Source: a cyanobiont of Ornithocercus magnificus
Lineage (GTDB): Bacteria; Cyanobacteriota; Cyanobacteriia; PCC-6307; Cyanobiaceae
NCBI GenBank assembly: GCA_007996965.1
Contig: BIMP01000001.1
Coordinates: forward strand, 1,514,749-1,578,748
Direction: 5' to 3'
DNA: 64,000 bases
Shown here piece after piece: positions 29,317 through 37,773 of this stretch (within the stretch, counting starts at the first letter, position 1; each line of letters opens with the position of its first letter). The notes under the pieces were generated by a model. It did not search any database. It saw nothing but the letters and a program-made list of their open reading frames with translations, and was not told the DNA's origin. A program made the translations under genes and the position numbers.

Positions 29317-29399
29317 ATTAGCGATCTATCCTAGTAGGCTCTACACCAATCTCTAGGATCGTGTTGTTTAGCCGAGCTTTAGAGTAAGCTCTTTCGATC

Positions 29400-29522
29400 A
29401 TGACCCCCTCCCTTGCTAATTTCTTAAACAGTTTGCTCTGGGGCAGTTTGATTGTGGTTGTTCCCGCCACGATTGCCCTTATAATACTGAGCCAGACCGA
29501 TCAAGTAGATAGAAAACTCTGA
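29400..29522 (+). CDS. psbX: Photosystem II protein PsbX
   Basis: 40-residue single-pass subunit of photosystem II near cytochrome b559. The sequence opens [20 protein letters not shown] and continues with [13 protein letters not shown] and a short basic tail, the standard cyanobacterial PsbX layout. ATG at 29400. It precedes ycf66 by about 90 bases, an arrangement seen in other cyanobacteria. Confidence 0.95.
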   Translation: MTPSLANFLNSLLWGSLIVVVPATIALIILSQTDQVDRKL

Positions 29523-29611
29523 AAGCAACTCATCCAGTTGCAAACCTAGACTTAATGTAGATGTACCCCAGGGACTTTCCAGCACCTAGGGGCTTTAGGG
29601 AGCACACTACT

Positions 29612-30526
29612 GTGGTTAACGCCAGTTTAAATTGGGCTAGCGTCGTCGGGATAGTGCTAGCTGTAGGCGGAGCCTTGCTCTACTTTGTGCGCACGTTCAA
29701 GCCGGCACTCGCAAGGGACTATGATGTCTTCTTCGCGGCAGTCGGCCTCCTCTGTGGCGGCATACTTTTTTTCCAAGGCTGGCGTCTTGACCCAATCCTT
29801 CAATTTGGGCAGTCCTTACTGGCTGGCACTACTATCTTCTTCGCTTACGAGAGCGTGCGGTTACGTGGAATCTCAACAGAACAAGCACGGCGATCGGCTT
29901 ACTTTGACGATGAACTAACATCCCCACCCCGGCAACCATCAGCAGATAGACTGCGCGACAGCTGGAATGAGCCATATGACCGACTGGCTGAGCCACGCTC
30001 ACCAAGGCGACAGTTTGCTAGCAACCAGGTCGGCAGGCGGGACTACAGTGAAGAAGGACAATACAGACTAAGAAGAAATATACAACCGGTTATCCCAGAA
30101 GAGGCTATCAGTCGACGCTTTGCCTCCTCTTCAGAAGATTTACAGGCAGCATGGCCTAATGAGGATGAACGTGCAACACGTCAGTTAACGCGCTTCAGCC
30201 GTAGCAATAATGATAGTTACGAGAAACAAGATCAGAAACCGGCCTTTGGCGATCGCCGCCGCCGTGACAAGCAACGTCAGGGCAGCCGTCCTACTGCGAT
30301 TGATAGGAGCATTATGAAATCCTCCTCTTCCTCATTGGAACGCGAGAACAGTTCATCTCCCATAGCAAAAGCAAAAACTGATCTCGGGGTGCCTCGAGGC
30401 ACCCAACTTCGGTTGCAGACCGAAGAAGCTTCTTTCTCGCCAGTGACATCGGCCACCGCCACATCTCAAAGACCAACCCCTCGTAGCTCACGTTCTCGGG
30501 ATAACAGCTCCCGTTTCGACAACTGA
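29612..30526 (+). CDS. ycf66: Ycf66 family protein
   Basis: N-terminal membrane part with hydrophobic segments at about 5-25, 38-54 and 63-76 containing the family signature VNASLNWASVVGIVLAVGG, KPALARDYDVFFAAVGLLCG and the GWRLDPILQFGQ loop. From about residue 95 the protein is a long, Arg/Ser/Gln-rich low-complexity cytosolic tail. GTG 29612 is chosen because the family starts MVNASLNW and a GGGAG lies upstream; the frame extends to 29561 without support. Function unknown; found in cyanobacteria and some plastids. Confidence 0.9.
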   Translation: MVNASLNWASVVGIVLAVGGALLYFVRTFKPALARDYDVFFAAVGLLCGGILFFQGWRLDPILQFGQSLLAGTTIFFAYESVRLRGISTEQARRSAYFDDELTSPPRQPSADRLRDSWNEPYDRLAEPRSPRRQFASNQVGRRDYSEEGQYRLRRNIQPVIPEEAISRRFASSSEDLQAAWPNEDERATRQLTRFSRSNNDSYEKQDQKPAFGDRRRRDKQRQGSRPTAIDRSIMKSSSSSLERENSSSPIAKAKTDLGVPRGTQLRLQTEEASFSPVTSATATSQRPTPRSSRSRDNSSRFDN

Positions 30527-30528
30527 AC

Positions 30529-31077
30529 TTGGCATTATTAGCCAGACGTGTCCTGCTGCCTTTATTAATGGCAGCAGGACTTTGGGGTTGTGTAGTTAAG
30601 GAACATGCTTCTACGATGACGATGGTGGGCAATGAACGGGAACCAAGTCTGAGTGGTAATGGTCGACTACTTGCATCAATTGTTGATCTGGACGGCCAGC
30701 CGACAGTACAGCTGCGTAATATTGAGAGTGGAAAAATTCTACCTCTAAGCTACCTGCAACGGCATCAACCCCACAGTTCACCATCTCTGAGCTGGAATGG
30801 TCGTTATGTGGCTGTAATAGGTAACTGGAGAAATGGACAACGGCGAGCGCTAATTGAGGACCGGCTTAACCATCGAGTTCACCGATTGCAACTTCTAGGA
30901 AGCCAAGCTCCTGTACGAATAAGTCTTTCTCCTGATGCTCGCCAGTTAGCTGTACAGTGGATAAAGCGTGGGCAGTGGCTGATCAAGGTCTTGGACCTTA
31001 GTCAACTGCTAGAGCCAGATTGGCCTGCCGGCAAACAGCTCACGACATCCACGAGGCTAGCTGATGTGTCACGATGA
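30529..31077 (+). CDS. TolB-like beta-propeller lipoprotein, first of a tandem pair
   Basis: 182 residues. Signal with twin Arg and lipobox-like AAGLWGC (Cys near 21), then repeated beta-propeller blades: PSLSGNGRLLASIVDL, PSLSWNGRYVAVIGNW and ISLSPDARQLAVQWI, each of the TolB/WD-like S-x-G-x-x-LA type. TTG start 2 bases after the ycf66 stop; a later ATG would cut the signal. Only about three blades, so it cannot close a propeller alone; it may pair with the next protein, a clear paralogue overlapping by four bases. Confidence 0.75.
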   Translation: MALLARRVLLPLLMAAGLWGCVVKEHASTMTMVGNEREPSLSGNGRLLASIVDLDGQPTVQLRNIESGKILPLSYLQRHQPHSSPSLSWNGRYVAVIGNWRNGQRRALIEDRLNHRVHRLQLLGSQAPVRISLSPDARQLAVQWIKRGQWLIKVLDLSQLLEPDWPAGKQLTTSTRLADVSR

Positions 31078-31568
31078 TTCACCCTCAGTCACTAATGCTG
31101 CTGGTATCTGTTTTGCTGTTTTTACTGACGAGCTGTAGGGGCCAGATAGTAAGCTCATCTAACAATATAGATTCTCTAATACACCACTCTAACACTAATC
31201 AGCGCAGTCCAGCTATGGGACAGCAAATGCTGGCAACAATTGCCAATCGAGACAACCATGACGAAATTGAGCTATTTGATCTACGCACAAATCGCAATAT
31301 TGCTCTGCCCAACCTAAATCAAACTGATGTCCAGCCAATAAGTGTCAGCATCGATGCCGATGCTGAGCGAGTTGCCATTGTTCGGCAGCGTGAAGGCAGA
31401 GCTGAGTTAGTAATTTATCTTCGTAGCTTAGGAAGCTTGCAGCAGCTAGAGTTAAATCCCCCAGGAGTTCCACGACATGTAAGTCTCGACGCTACAGGTC
31501 AATTCTTAGCGGTTGAGGTAAGTCGTGCTGGCGTATGGCAAACAGACCTTCTGCATCTCTACTTTTAA
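31074..31568 (+). CDS. TolB-like beta-propeller lipoprotein, second of a tandem pair
   Basis: 164 residues with a signal and lipobox (LLFLLTSC, Cys near 21) and blades GQQMLATIANRD, VSIDADAERVAIVRQ and VSLDATGQFLAVEVS that align in order with the preceding protein, showing a tandem duplication. Starts ATG in an ATGA overlap with its neighbour, implying coupled translation. It ends 18 bases before the convergent hli gene. Predicted envelope location; function unknown. Confidence 0.75.
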   Translation: MIHPQSLMLLVSVLLFLLTSCRGQIVSSSNNIDSLIHHSNTNQRSPAMGQQMLATIANRDNHDEIELFDLRTNRNIALPNLNQTDVQPISVSIDADAERVAIVRQREGRAELVIYLRSLGSLQQLELNPPGVPRHVSLDATGQFLAVEVSRAGVWQTDLLHLYF

Positions 31569-31586
31569 GGGCCTTAATCGCAGAGA

Positions 31587-31781
31587 TCAAGGCACGAGCC
31601 CAGCCCAGTGAAGAAAAGTGTCATGGCTAAGTGTCTCGATTAGCAACACAGCAGAGAATCCCAACATTGCAAAGCGCCCGTTTACACGCTCAGCGTAGTT
31701 GCTCCAACCAAATGCTGGTACATCACCAGTAGTTGCGCTAGTCATTGGAATCCCAGAGGCGCTGTTGGTATCGTTAGTCAT
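31587..31781 (-). CDS. hli: High-light-inducible protein (Hli)
   Basis: Single-helix chlorophyll-binding stress protein of the LHC superfamily. The signature FGWSNYAERVNGRFAMLGF carries the ExxNxRxAM chlorophyll-binding motif and is followed by SAVLLIETLSHDTFLHWAG. The start at 31781 (MTNDTN...) is preferred because it avoids overlapping the upstream ABC transporter; the frame can extend to 31814. Co-oriented downstream of the BacA-like transporter by 13 bases. Likely induced by high light or stress and acting in photosystem protection or chlorophyll handling. Confidence 0.93.
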   Translation of the reverse strand: MTNDTNSASGIPMTSATTGDVPAFGWSNYAERVNGRFAMLGFSAVLLIETLSHDTFLHWAGLVP

Positions 31782-31794
31782 AAGTCGAGGATTT

Positions 31795-33798
31795 TCAGAT
31801 ACGACCGAACTCATAGCTAGATGCTGGCATCAGCTGCCAGCCTCCAAGACCATCAAGCTCTAGCACTGTGTCGTGGAAGGCTTTAAGTGTGGGTCGGTGG
31901 CCAACACTGATAAAGGCTATCTCACGCTGGCAAAGAAGATCGTACAAATGGCGCTCAGTAGCCACGTCGAGAGCGCTCGTTGCTTCATCCAAGACAACCA
32001 TATGCGGAGCGTTTAGCAGAAGTCGGGCGAAGGCGAGACGTTGCTGCTCACCAAGGGATAGTAGACGTGGCCAGTCTTGCTTGATATCAAGGTCAGGGTA
32101 ACGCCTGACTAGATCTGGCAACCGAACTTGCTCCAGTACTGCTCGTAGTTGAGCATCACCGAAACGGTCTGGGCGCAGCGGGTAGCAAAGCTGCTCCCTC
32201 AATGTTCCCAGCAGCATATATGGCTTCTGGGGGATGAAGAGAAGTTCTCCTGCAGGAGGCCTCTTAATCTCGCCCCCAGCCTCTGGTACCCACAGGTCAC
32301 TAACTAGCCTTAAAAAAGAGGTCTTACCGCAACCAGAAGGACCCACTACAAGTAGACGTTGTTGTGGGTCAAGGCTTAGGCTAAGATCCCGAATTAAAAC
32401 GCGGTCGGTACTAGGAGGACTAAGACTAACATGATGTAGTGAAAGCCGATCAGAATTTCCGGAATTAGTCTTTGCTAGTGTGGGAGATGTAGTAGACTTA
32501 GACTGACTGATTTCATCAACGCGCCCTTGGAAACTTTCGAGACGAGATATACTGGCAGAAAAAGCCGCTAGGCGGTCGATATTGTTGACAATATAACTAA
32601 CTGAGAACAGCACCTGCGAGAAAGCAATACTTGCTTGGCCAAAGACACCAAAGTCCACCTCTTTAGCAAAGTAGATTGGGGCTATTACTAGCCAGGGGAG
32701 AAAGCGGGAAAAGTAGTCATAAGAACGCTGAATCACACTGATCAACGCCTCCCAGATAATCAGGCGGTTGTAGTTTCGGATAGCACCATCGAGTCGACGA
32801 TTGGCTTCTACTCCCTCTTGATTCTCACCACCATAGAAAGCAATCGACTCAGCATTATCTCTTATGTGCACAAGACCATAGCGGAAGTCAGCCTCTAGCT
32901 TTAGCTGTTGATAATTGAGTGAGACGAGACGACGGCTAGCTATGACAATTAGCGTTGTACCAATTAGGGAGTAGACAAGTAAAAATAGCGCTAAGCGCTC
33001 GTTAATAGTCCAAAGGACAATGGCGAAGCTGAAAAAGGTTAGCAGGGCTGAAATAACCTCTACTAGTACACTGAGGCTGGTGGAAGTAAAGCTGCGTGTG
33101 TCGTCAGAGATCCTCTGGTCAGGGTTATCAATATTTGACAGGGACTCGTCGTTAGGGTTAAGGATATAATAAGCTCTGTTTGAAAGGTAGCGACCTAGAA
33201 GACGAGAACTTAGCCACTGACGCCACATTAAGCCTAACTTTGGAATTAAATAGCTCTGAACTGCTCTAATTGGCAGTGCTATGATTAGGCAAAAGCAGTA
33301 AATAGCTACAATTTTCCAGAAGCTATCTTGGTCGTAGGAAACAAGTGCATTTTCGATATTACGTGCTATATAGCTGATACCAACATTGATGCCATTGATT
33401 ACAAGAATCAACAGAGCAATTATGCTAAGCAAGAGCCAAGGCAACCAGCGACCCTGACGTAGTTTAGACCGGAAAGCAATGAAACATGCGACTCCGGCTA
33501 ACATGACCAGGCTGATAGTGGGGCCGATCCAGCTGCCCCAAATCGCTGCTACACGCTGAGGAATTCCTGGCAGGAAGCGGTCACGCCAACCAGGCACTAG
33601 CTCACCACTAACAGCAACTGCACCAGTTAGAAGAAGTAGGGTGAGGCCAACTACGATCGCAAGCAGTGCAACTACAAGCAGCAGGAACTGCCAGCCGCGA
33701 GTTTCCTCAACAGGCAAGAAGTAGGGCTGAGCAAGACGCTGAAGCTTACCAAGCTGACTGGTCAGTCCTTGAAGAGGTTTCCGGGCGGTCGTAGTCAT
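31795..33798 (-). CDS. ABC transporter, fused permease and ATPase (SbmA/BacA/ABCD-like)
   Basis: 667 residues. The N-terminal part has about six transmembrane helices with the family stretch YYILNPNDESLSNIDNPDQR and QISDDTR-like region (about 200-225). The ATPase domain has Walker A GPSGCGKT (486-493), signature LSLGEQQ (about 580), Walker B VVLDEAT (about 603) and the switch His in SVGHRP (about 634). Related proteins move long-chain acyl-CoA, peptides or cobalamin; the substrate here is unknown. Lies between HIT (26 bases upstream) and hli downstream, probably one leftward unit. Confidence 0.9.
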   Translation of the reverse strand: MTTTARKPLQGLTSQLGKLQRLAQPYFLPVEETRGWQFLLLVVALLAIVVGLTLLLLTGAVAVSGELVPGWRDRFLPGIPQRVAAIWGSWIGPTISLVMLAGVACFIAFRSKLRQGRWLPWLLLSIIALLILVINGINVGISYIARNIENALVSYDQDSFWKIVAIYCFCLIIALPIRAVQSYLIPKLGLMWRQWLSSRLLGRYLSNRAYYILNPNDESLSNIDNPDQRISDDTRSFTSTSLSVLVEVISALLTFFSFAIVLWTINERLALFLLVYSLIGTTLIVIASRRLVSLNYQQLKLEADFRYGLVHIRDNAESIAFYGGENQEGVEANRRLDGAIRNYNRLIIWEALISVIQRSYDYFSRFLPWLVIAPIYFAKEVDFGVFGQASIAFSQVLFSVSYIVNNIDRLAAFSASISRLESFQGRVDEISQSKSTTSPTLAKTNSGNSDRLSLHHVSLSPPSTDRVLIRDLSLSLDPQQRLLVVGPSGCGKTSFLRLVSDLWVPEAGGEIKRPPAGELLFIPQKPYMLLGTLREQLCYPLRPDRFGDAQLRAVLEQVRLPDLVRRYPDLDIKQDWPRLLSLGEQQRLAFARLLLNAPHMVVLDEATSALDVATERHLYDLLCQREIAFISVGHRPTLKAFHDTVLELDGLGGWQLMPASSYEFGRI

Positions 33799-33823
33799 CC
33801 CGTCATTGTCGCCATCGCTGCAG

Positions 33824-34165
33824 TCAGCCGGGAGGCCATGTCAGAGGACGGCCCCCGATTACGTGCACATGCAGATGGAACACAGTCTGGCCAGCACTAG
33901 CACCACTATTAATTATTGTCCGCCATTCCTCAAGGCCTTCTTGCGATGCGACCTTTGTTGCAACTAACAGCAGATGTCCAAGCAGGTAACAGTCCTCTTT
34001 GCCGGCAGACCGCAGGCTTTCTATCGGTTTGCGAGGGATCACCAACACATGAACAGGTGCTTGAGGCTGGATATCGCGGAACGCGAGACAGTAGTCATCA
34101 CTATAGACCTCGTCACAACTGATTTCGCCACATAGGATGCGACCGAAGATTGTTTTGCCAGTCAT
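33824..34165 (-). CDS. HIT-family nucleotide hydrolase
   Basis: 113 residues. N-terminal TIFGRILCGEISCDEVYSDD, central DIQPQAPVHVLVIPRKP, and the histidine triad HLHVHVIGGRPL. The size and motifs are those of the Hint-type phosphoramidase branch. Likely cytosolic with AMP-conjugate substrates. First gene of a probable HIT-ABC transporter-hli unit. Confidence 0.93.
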   Translation of the reverse strand: MTGKTIFGRILCGEISCDEVYSDDYCLAFRDIQPQAPVHVLVIPRKPIESLRSAGKEDCYLLGHLLLVATKVASQEGLEEWRTIINSGASAGQTVFHLHVHVIGGRPLTWPPG

Positions 34166-34457
34166 GCGTGACAGGAAACCGCAGAAGCTACAGTGCAGCA
34201 GCTGAGAAGCTGTACGGAAAACTCTATAAGTAGAGTCAAGTAAGCTGAGTGCATATACAGGCCTGCGGACAAAATTATTCCCTTATCTTGACGTTCTTGA
34301 TCGGGTTCCGCCCTAGCTACAGGAGCTGAGGCAACAGGTTGCCGACAACTTATAGGCTGGAGAACTAAGGTTTAGCCTTAGCCACAGATTAATTCATAGG
34401 CAGATTTTAACCTCTTATTTAGCTCATATTCGTCAGAGCAGAAGGTATAAACTTGGA

Positions 34458-35414
34458 TTAGCCAAAGCGAATATCAAGACTGCGCAGATAAGTTTGCAGG
34501 CCAGCATCCTGGATCGGCAGTAAGTAAGATGTGCTGCTGCTCTCGTTTACATGAGCATGCCAATGTCCTGGAGGTGTAATGAAGACACCACCAGCTTGCC
34601 AATCAATTCGCTCTGGGCTGCAAATTGTGCCGTTGGCGTTGAGTTTTGTACCTACTAGGGTATAACAATTCGGCTCACAGCTGATGATTAGATCCAAAGC
34701 TACTGATTGATGGCGGTGTGGCATCTGAGTCGAGCCAGCTGGTACCATACCATACATAGCCCAAAGTACATGAGTTACAGTACGTGTATGAGGCAAGTCG
34801 TGGTTGGCTAGCAGTAAACTTAAACGGTTGCTATGAGCGCTGGCAGGGTTAGCAGCTAATCTTTCTAGCTCCGACCGTAGCCAGTCAGCCGGGTAATGAG
34901 TTGCCTCAAAGCGAGGCCAAGTCGGCTTTACTCCCAGATAGTCTAGCAGAGGAGCATCATGTACCCAGTAGAGGACACTGGTATTATCGGCTTCCAACAA
35001 AGGATCAGGGCCTGCGGGCAGCACAAACAAATCTCCTGCATCCCAGCTAATTGGGACTGCAGGGCTCGGATCCGCAGAATAGCAACAGCGACCACTACCA
35101 GAAAGTACAAAAAACAGTGAGCTTGTAGTATGCGCAGCTGCTTTGATGGACTCGCCGGCTTTGATACGAATAAAGTGAGCTGCAAGACCAGGGCTAGTTG
35201 CTATTCCTGTAATTCCCAGTTCATGGCTTAGATCAAGGGGAGTAATGCCACTAGGTCCACTGTTGTGTAAATTCGCATTCCACTGACGATAGGGAATTGG
35301 CTCAGTAAGGCCAGGTCGTATCGGATTAGCTGCTTGTCGGTAATCAAACAGTAGGGCCTTACTGGCTGAAGCAGCCCGTACCATAGCAGTCCTTTGCAGT
35401 TGGGTTTCCTGCAA
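34458..35414 (-). CDS. Bicupin protein, gentisate 1,2-dioxygenase-like
   Basis: 318 residues with two cupin barrels. The first (about 75-145) has AAHTTSSLFFVLSGSGRC; the second (about 215-300) has MPHRHQSVALDLIISC and PPGHWHAHVNES, with three His in the positions of metal ligands. This two-domain order resembles gentisate dioxygenases and related ring-cleaving or sensing bicupins. The first barrel lacks a full His set and is probably structural. No aromatic-degradation genes are nearby, so the enzyme role is uncertain. Confidence 0.75.
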   Translation of the reverse strand: MQETQLQRTAMVRAASASKALLFDYRQAANPIRPGLTEPIPYRQWNANLHNSGPSGITPLDLSHELGITGIATSPGLAAHFIRIKAGESIKAAAHTTSSLFFVLSGSGRCCYSADPSPAVPISWDAGDLFVLPAGPDPLLEADNTSVLYWVHDAPLLDYLGVKPTWPRFEATHYPADWLRSELERLAANPASAHSNRLSLLLANHDLPHTRTVTHVLWAMYGMVPAGSTQMPHRHQSVALDLIISCEPNCYTLVGTKLNANGTICSPERIDWQAGGVFITPPGHWHAHVNESSSTSYLLPIQDAGLQTYLRSLDIRFG

Positions 35415-35561
35415 ATTCTAGTGGGCTACCATCACTTACTTGAACTGCAGTTTTTGGATATCTTGAACTTAGAGCCCAAGGTCTAAGACTCTAAGCATAT
35501 CTCTGCCCACTGAATTATAGATGAAGTGTAAGTCCAGTCAGGAAGCTACTGAGGAATTTAG

Positions 35562-35620
35562 GAGGCTGGAGGAGTGCTTACTTTACAAAGGCTTAGTGCA
35601 AGAGTTATGACTCCAGCCTC
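35562..35620. repeat. Inverted repeat, 10-base arms
   Basis: GAGGCTGGAG (35562-35571) is the exact reverse complement of CTCCAGCCTC (35611-35620), with a 39-base loop. It lies about 150 bases upstream of the bicupin start. Confidence 0.55.
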
Positions 35621-35733
35621 GTAATTAGTGAGATAGTTAGACCTAGCATTATTTGCACATTCTCAAGCCTAGAGAGTCCCAAGCTTCTTTCAGAGTGTAG
35701 TAGGTAGCTCAAAGCTTGTGGATCTATACATTA

Positions 35734-35774
35734 CAACCCTACCATGACTTATGGGGTAAGTCATGGTAGGGTTG
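35734..35774. repeat. Perfect 18-bp hairpin with 5-base loop
   Basis: CAACCCTACCATGACTTA (35734-35751), loop TGGGG, then TAAGTCATGGTAGGGTTG (35757-35774); all 18 pairs are canonical. No T run follows on either strand, so it is not a classic intrinsic terminator. It is 220 bases beyond the rpsU stop. Possible roles: mRNA 3' stabiliser, small RNA stem, or protein-binding palindrome. Confidence 0.8.
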
Positions 35775-35994
35775 CGGACCAATTGGAGGCGGCATGTTTA
35801 GCTTTTCCTCTCTAGGGTTACCGATCGCATGAGAGAAGGTCTCTCCGAGCCAGCGCTGCAAGGCTGCCATATTGATGGTCACTGAGGTCGCCTCATATTG
35901 TTCTGGACCCAAAGTTTGTGAATGCTGCTAGAAGATGACAACATGTGGGTACAAAGCTTCATGTCTTGATGGAGAAGCCTGAATTAATACTTAC

Positions 35995-36165
35995 TTAGCG
36001 GCGGCGGCGGCGCTGCTGAGCCTTGCGCTTGTACTTCTCGATAGGGGTCTCATGATGACGCAGGCGCTTGAGATCAGCAAAAATGCCAGCTTTTGAAACT
36101 TGCCTCTTAAAGCGGCGTAATGCAGATTCAATACCCTCATTTTCTCCGACTGTGACCTGGGTCAT
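35995..36165 (-). CDS. rpsU: 30S ribosomal protein S21
   Basis: 56 residues starting [20 protein letters not shown], followed by [20 protein letters not shown] and [16 protein letters not shown]. This is the complete bS21 pattern with the conserved ESALRRFKR helix and poly-Arg tail. ATG at 36165, TAA at 35997-35995. S21 assists initiation on the small subunit. Confidence 0.96.
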   Translation of the reverse strand: MTQVTVGENEGIESALRRFKRQVSKAGIFADLKRLRHHETPIEKYKRKAQQRRRRR

Positions 36166-36234
36166 GCAGTTAAGTACATTTGTGGTCAGCTATCTTATCA
36201 ATACGCATGACTACTTCAGGAAGTCCTATTTCTT

Positions 36235-36816
36235 CTAAGCATCACTATCGCTAGATTTGGGCCACGTCTCTCGATAAAGGTAGAGATGACCAAGACCTTG
36301 GCCACCGTACTGTCGCCGCATTAGTGACCACCCAGGCTCTAGATTGAGTTGGACAAACCCATCAGTGATACCGCCGGCAGTAGCCACTAACGTTGGGCGG
36401 CGGGAAATATTTCGGGTTGGCATAGCTACTAGCTGAATATCACCTGCTGTCTTAACAATGCTTAGCCGGTAGCTAGTCCCTAAGTCCTTGTTCCCAATAC
36501 GTAGGGAATATCCATTTGCATCAATGTAGCGGCTGCAGATACCTGTGAAGTCAAAGCTAGTTAGTAGGGGATCAACTACTGATGGCGAACCGCCTACTAC
36601 TCTATAACAAGGACGCTCACTGGTGCGCTGCTCGTAAATATTGAGTTGGGAAGCCACTCCTGAGCCAATAGGCGCAGCTACTAAAACAAACTGGTTGGCA
36701 TCTACAGCTAGTGTTCCAAAAACTGAACTCTGAGCGAGCAAATTAGGCGCCGTAACCATAGAACTGACAAGGCTTGTAAGACAAGCAGCCTGAACAGAGA
36801 TCCGAAAGCTGACCAT
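36235..36816 (-). CDS. DUF3747 family exported protein
   Basis: 193 residues. N-terminal signal of about 28 residues ending LLAQS, then the body with FGTLAVDANQFVLVAAPIG at its start, and SFDFTGICSRYIDANGYSLRIG in the middle, the pattern of cyanobacterial DUF3747 proteins. Two Cys (PCYRVVG and GICSRY) may form a disulfide. Probably secreted to the periplasm. Role unknown. Confidence 0.8.
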   Translation of the reverse strand: MVSFRISVQAACLTSLVSSMVTAPNLLAQSSVFGTLAVDANQFVLVAAPIGSGVASQLNIYEQRTSERPCYRVVGGSPSVVDPLLTSFDFTGICSRYIDANGYSLRIGNKDLGTSYRLSIVKTAGDIQLVAMPTRNISRRPTLVATAGGITDGFVQLNLEPGWSLMRRQYGGQGLGHLYLYRETWPKSSDSDA

Positions 36817-36875
36817 TGGTGGAGCTAATCTACGCTGATATTAGTATGAAGAAGAATCGAAACTCGAAGTACCTG

Positions 36876-37073
36876 TTAAGCTGTCTTGTTAAGCCGAATT
36901 GCAATTAGAAGTGATCCGATCGTAGCCGGTGCAGTCAATCCTAGGATCCAGCTAGTGGTGGTAACGCCTAGATCAGGATTACCATAAGCAAGCTCGAAGA
37001 TAGAGCCAGTTGCTGCAATACCAAGAATGCAGGCAAGGGCAAGAAACAGCCCTGCGAGAGGATTCATTGGCAT
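36876..37073 (-). CDS. Small two-helix membrane protein (65 aa)
   Basis: Two hydrophobic segments (about 5-28 and 41-60) separated by AYGNPDLGVTTTSW. ATG start 23 bases downstream of the def stop on the same strand, so it may be co-transcribed with def. Regular composition and tight placement support a real gene. No family recognised. Confidence 0.7.
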   Translation of the reverse strand: MPMNPLAGLFLALACILGIAATGSIFELAYGNPDLGVTTTSWILGLTAPATIGSLLIAIRLNKTA

Positions 37074-37096
37074 AGGTCAAGAGCTTCAGAACATAA

Positions 37097-37702
37097 TCAA
37101 GTTAGTGAGCGGATATCATCTGCCTTAAAGCCGTGTGACTTAAGCTCTCGGTCAAGTGCAGACTCGTCTTGTACTCTGTCAACAAACAGTACTCCATGAA
37201 GATGGTCCAGCTCATGCTGTATGCAACGGGCCATTAGACCATCTGCCTTCATACGATGAGGACGCCCCATCTCATCGCGGAAATTGACTTCAATGGTGGT
37301 AGGGCGCACCACATCTAAATAAACGCCAGGTATACTGAGACAACCCTCTTCGTAGGTGGTGATTGATGCTCCAGCTGATGTAATCTCAGGATTGATCAGC
37401 ACTAATGGTGGTGAGACAGGGTCCTCGATCTCAAGGTCAATTACCATTAGCTGTTTATGAATACCCACCTGTGGCGCTGCCAGTCCAATGCCCCGAGCAG
37501 TATACATGCTGTGTAGCATTTGTCTTACAATTTCCCGCACCGACTCATCAACTTTAGTGATGCGCTCAGTGCGTTTGCGAAGTGAGCAGTCTCCGAGAGT
37601 GCGAATATCAAGTGGCGGAGTATCTAGTGGTTCCTTAGATACACTAACGCTTCTATGGGATTGGTCGACCGACCGCGCCAGCTGGGCAAAGCTTTTCAGC
37701 AA
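37097..37702 (-). CDS. def: Peptide deformylase
   Basis: Removes the formyl group from nascent proteins. All three signatures are present: GIGLAAPQVG, EEGCLSIPG (metal Cys) and QHELDHLHGVLFVDR (HExxH). 201 residues with a cyanobacterial N-terminal extension. ATG at 37702. Divergent from the S9 peptidase, with 71 bases between the starts. Confidence 0.96.
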   Translation of the reverse strand: MLKSFAQLARSVDQSHRSVSVSKEPLDTPPLDIRTLGDCSLRKRTERITKVDESVREIVRQMLHSMYTARGIGLAAPQVGIHKQLMVIDLEIEDPVSPPLVLINPEITSAGASITTYEEGCLSIPGVYLDVVRPTTIEVNFRDEMGRPHRMKADGLMARCIQHELDHLHGVLFVDRVQDESALDRELKSHGFKADDIRSLT

Positions 37703-37773
37703 GGGTTTGCTAATGACAGTAGTTCTACGATCCTAGGCAGCCTGCCAGAGTCCGCCACTTCGCCAACACGCAA

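Larger units (their letters stand above)
35415..35994. other. Structured gene-free stretch downstream of rpsU
   Basis: 580 bases with no gene but several inverted repeats: 10-base arms at 35562-35571/35611-35620, a perfect 18-base-pair hairpin at 35734-35774, and GAGAGA-AGG-TCTCTC at 35831-35845. This could be the 3' region of the rpsU transcript or an unrecognised small RNA locus. Confidence 0.5.
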
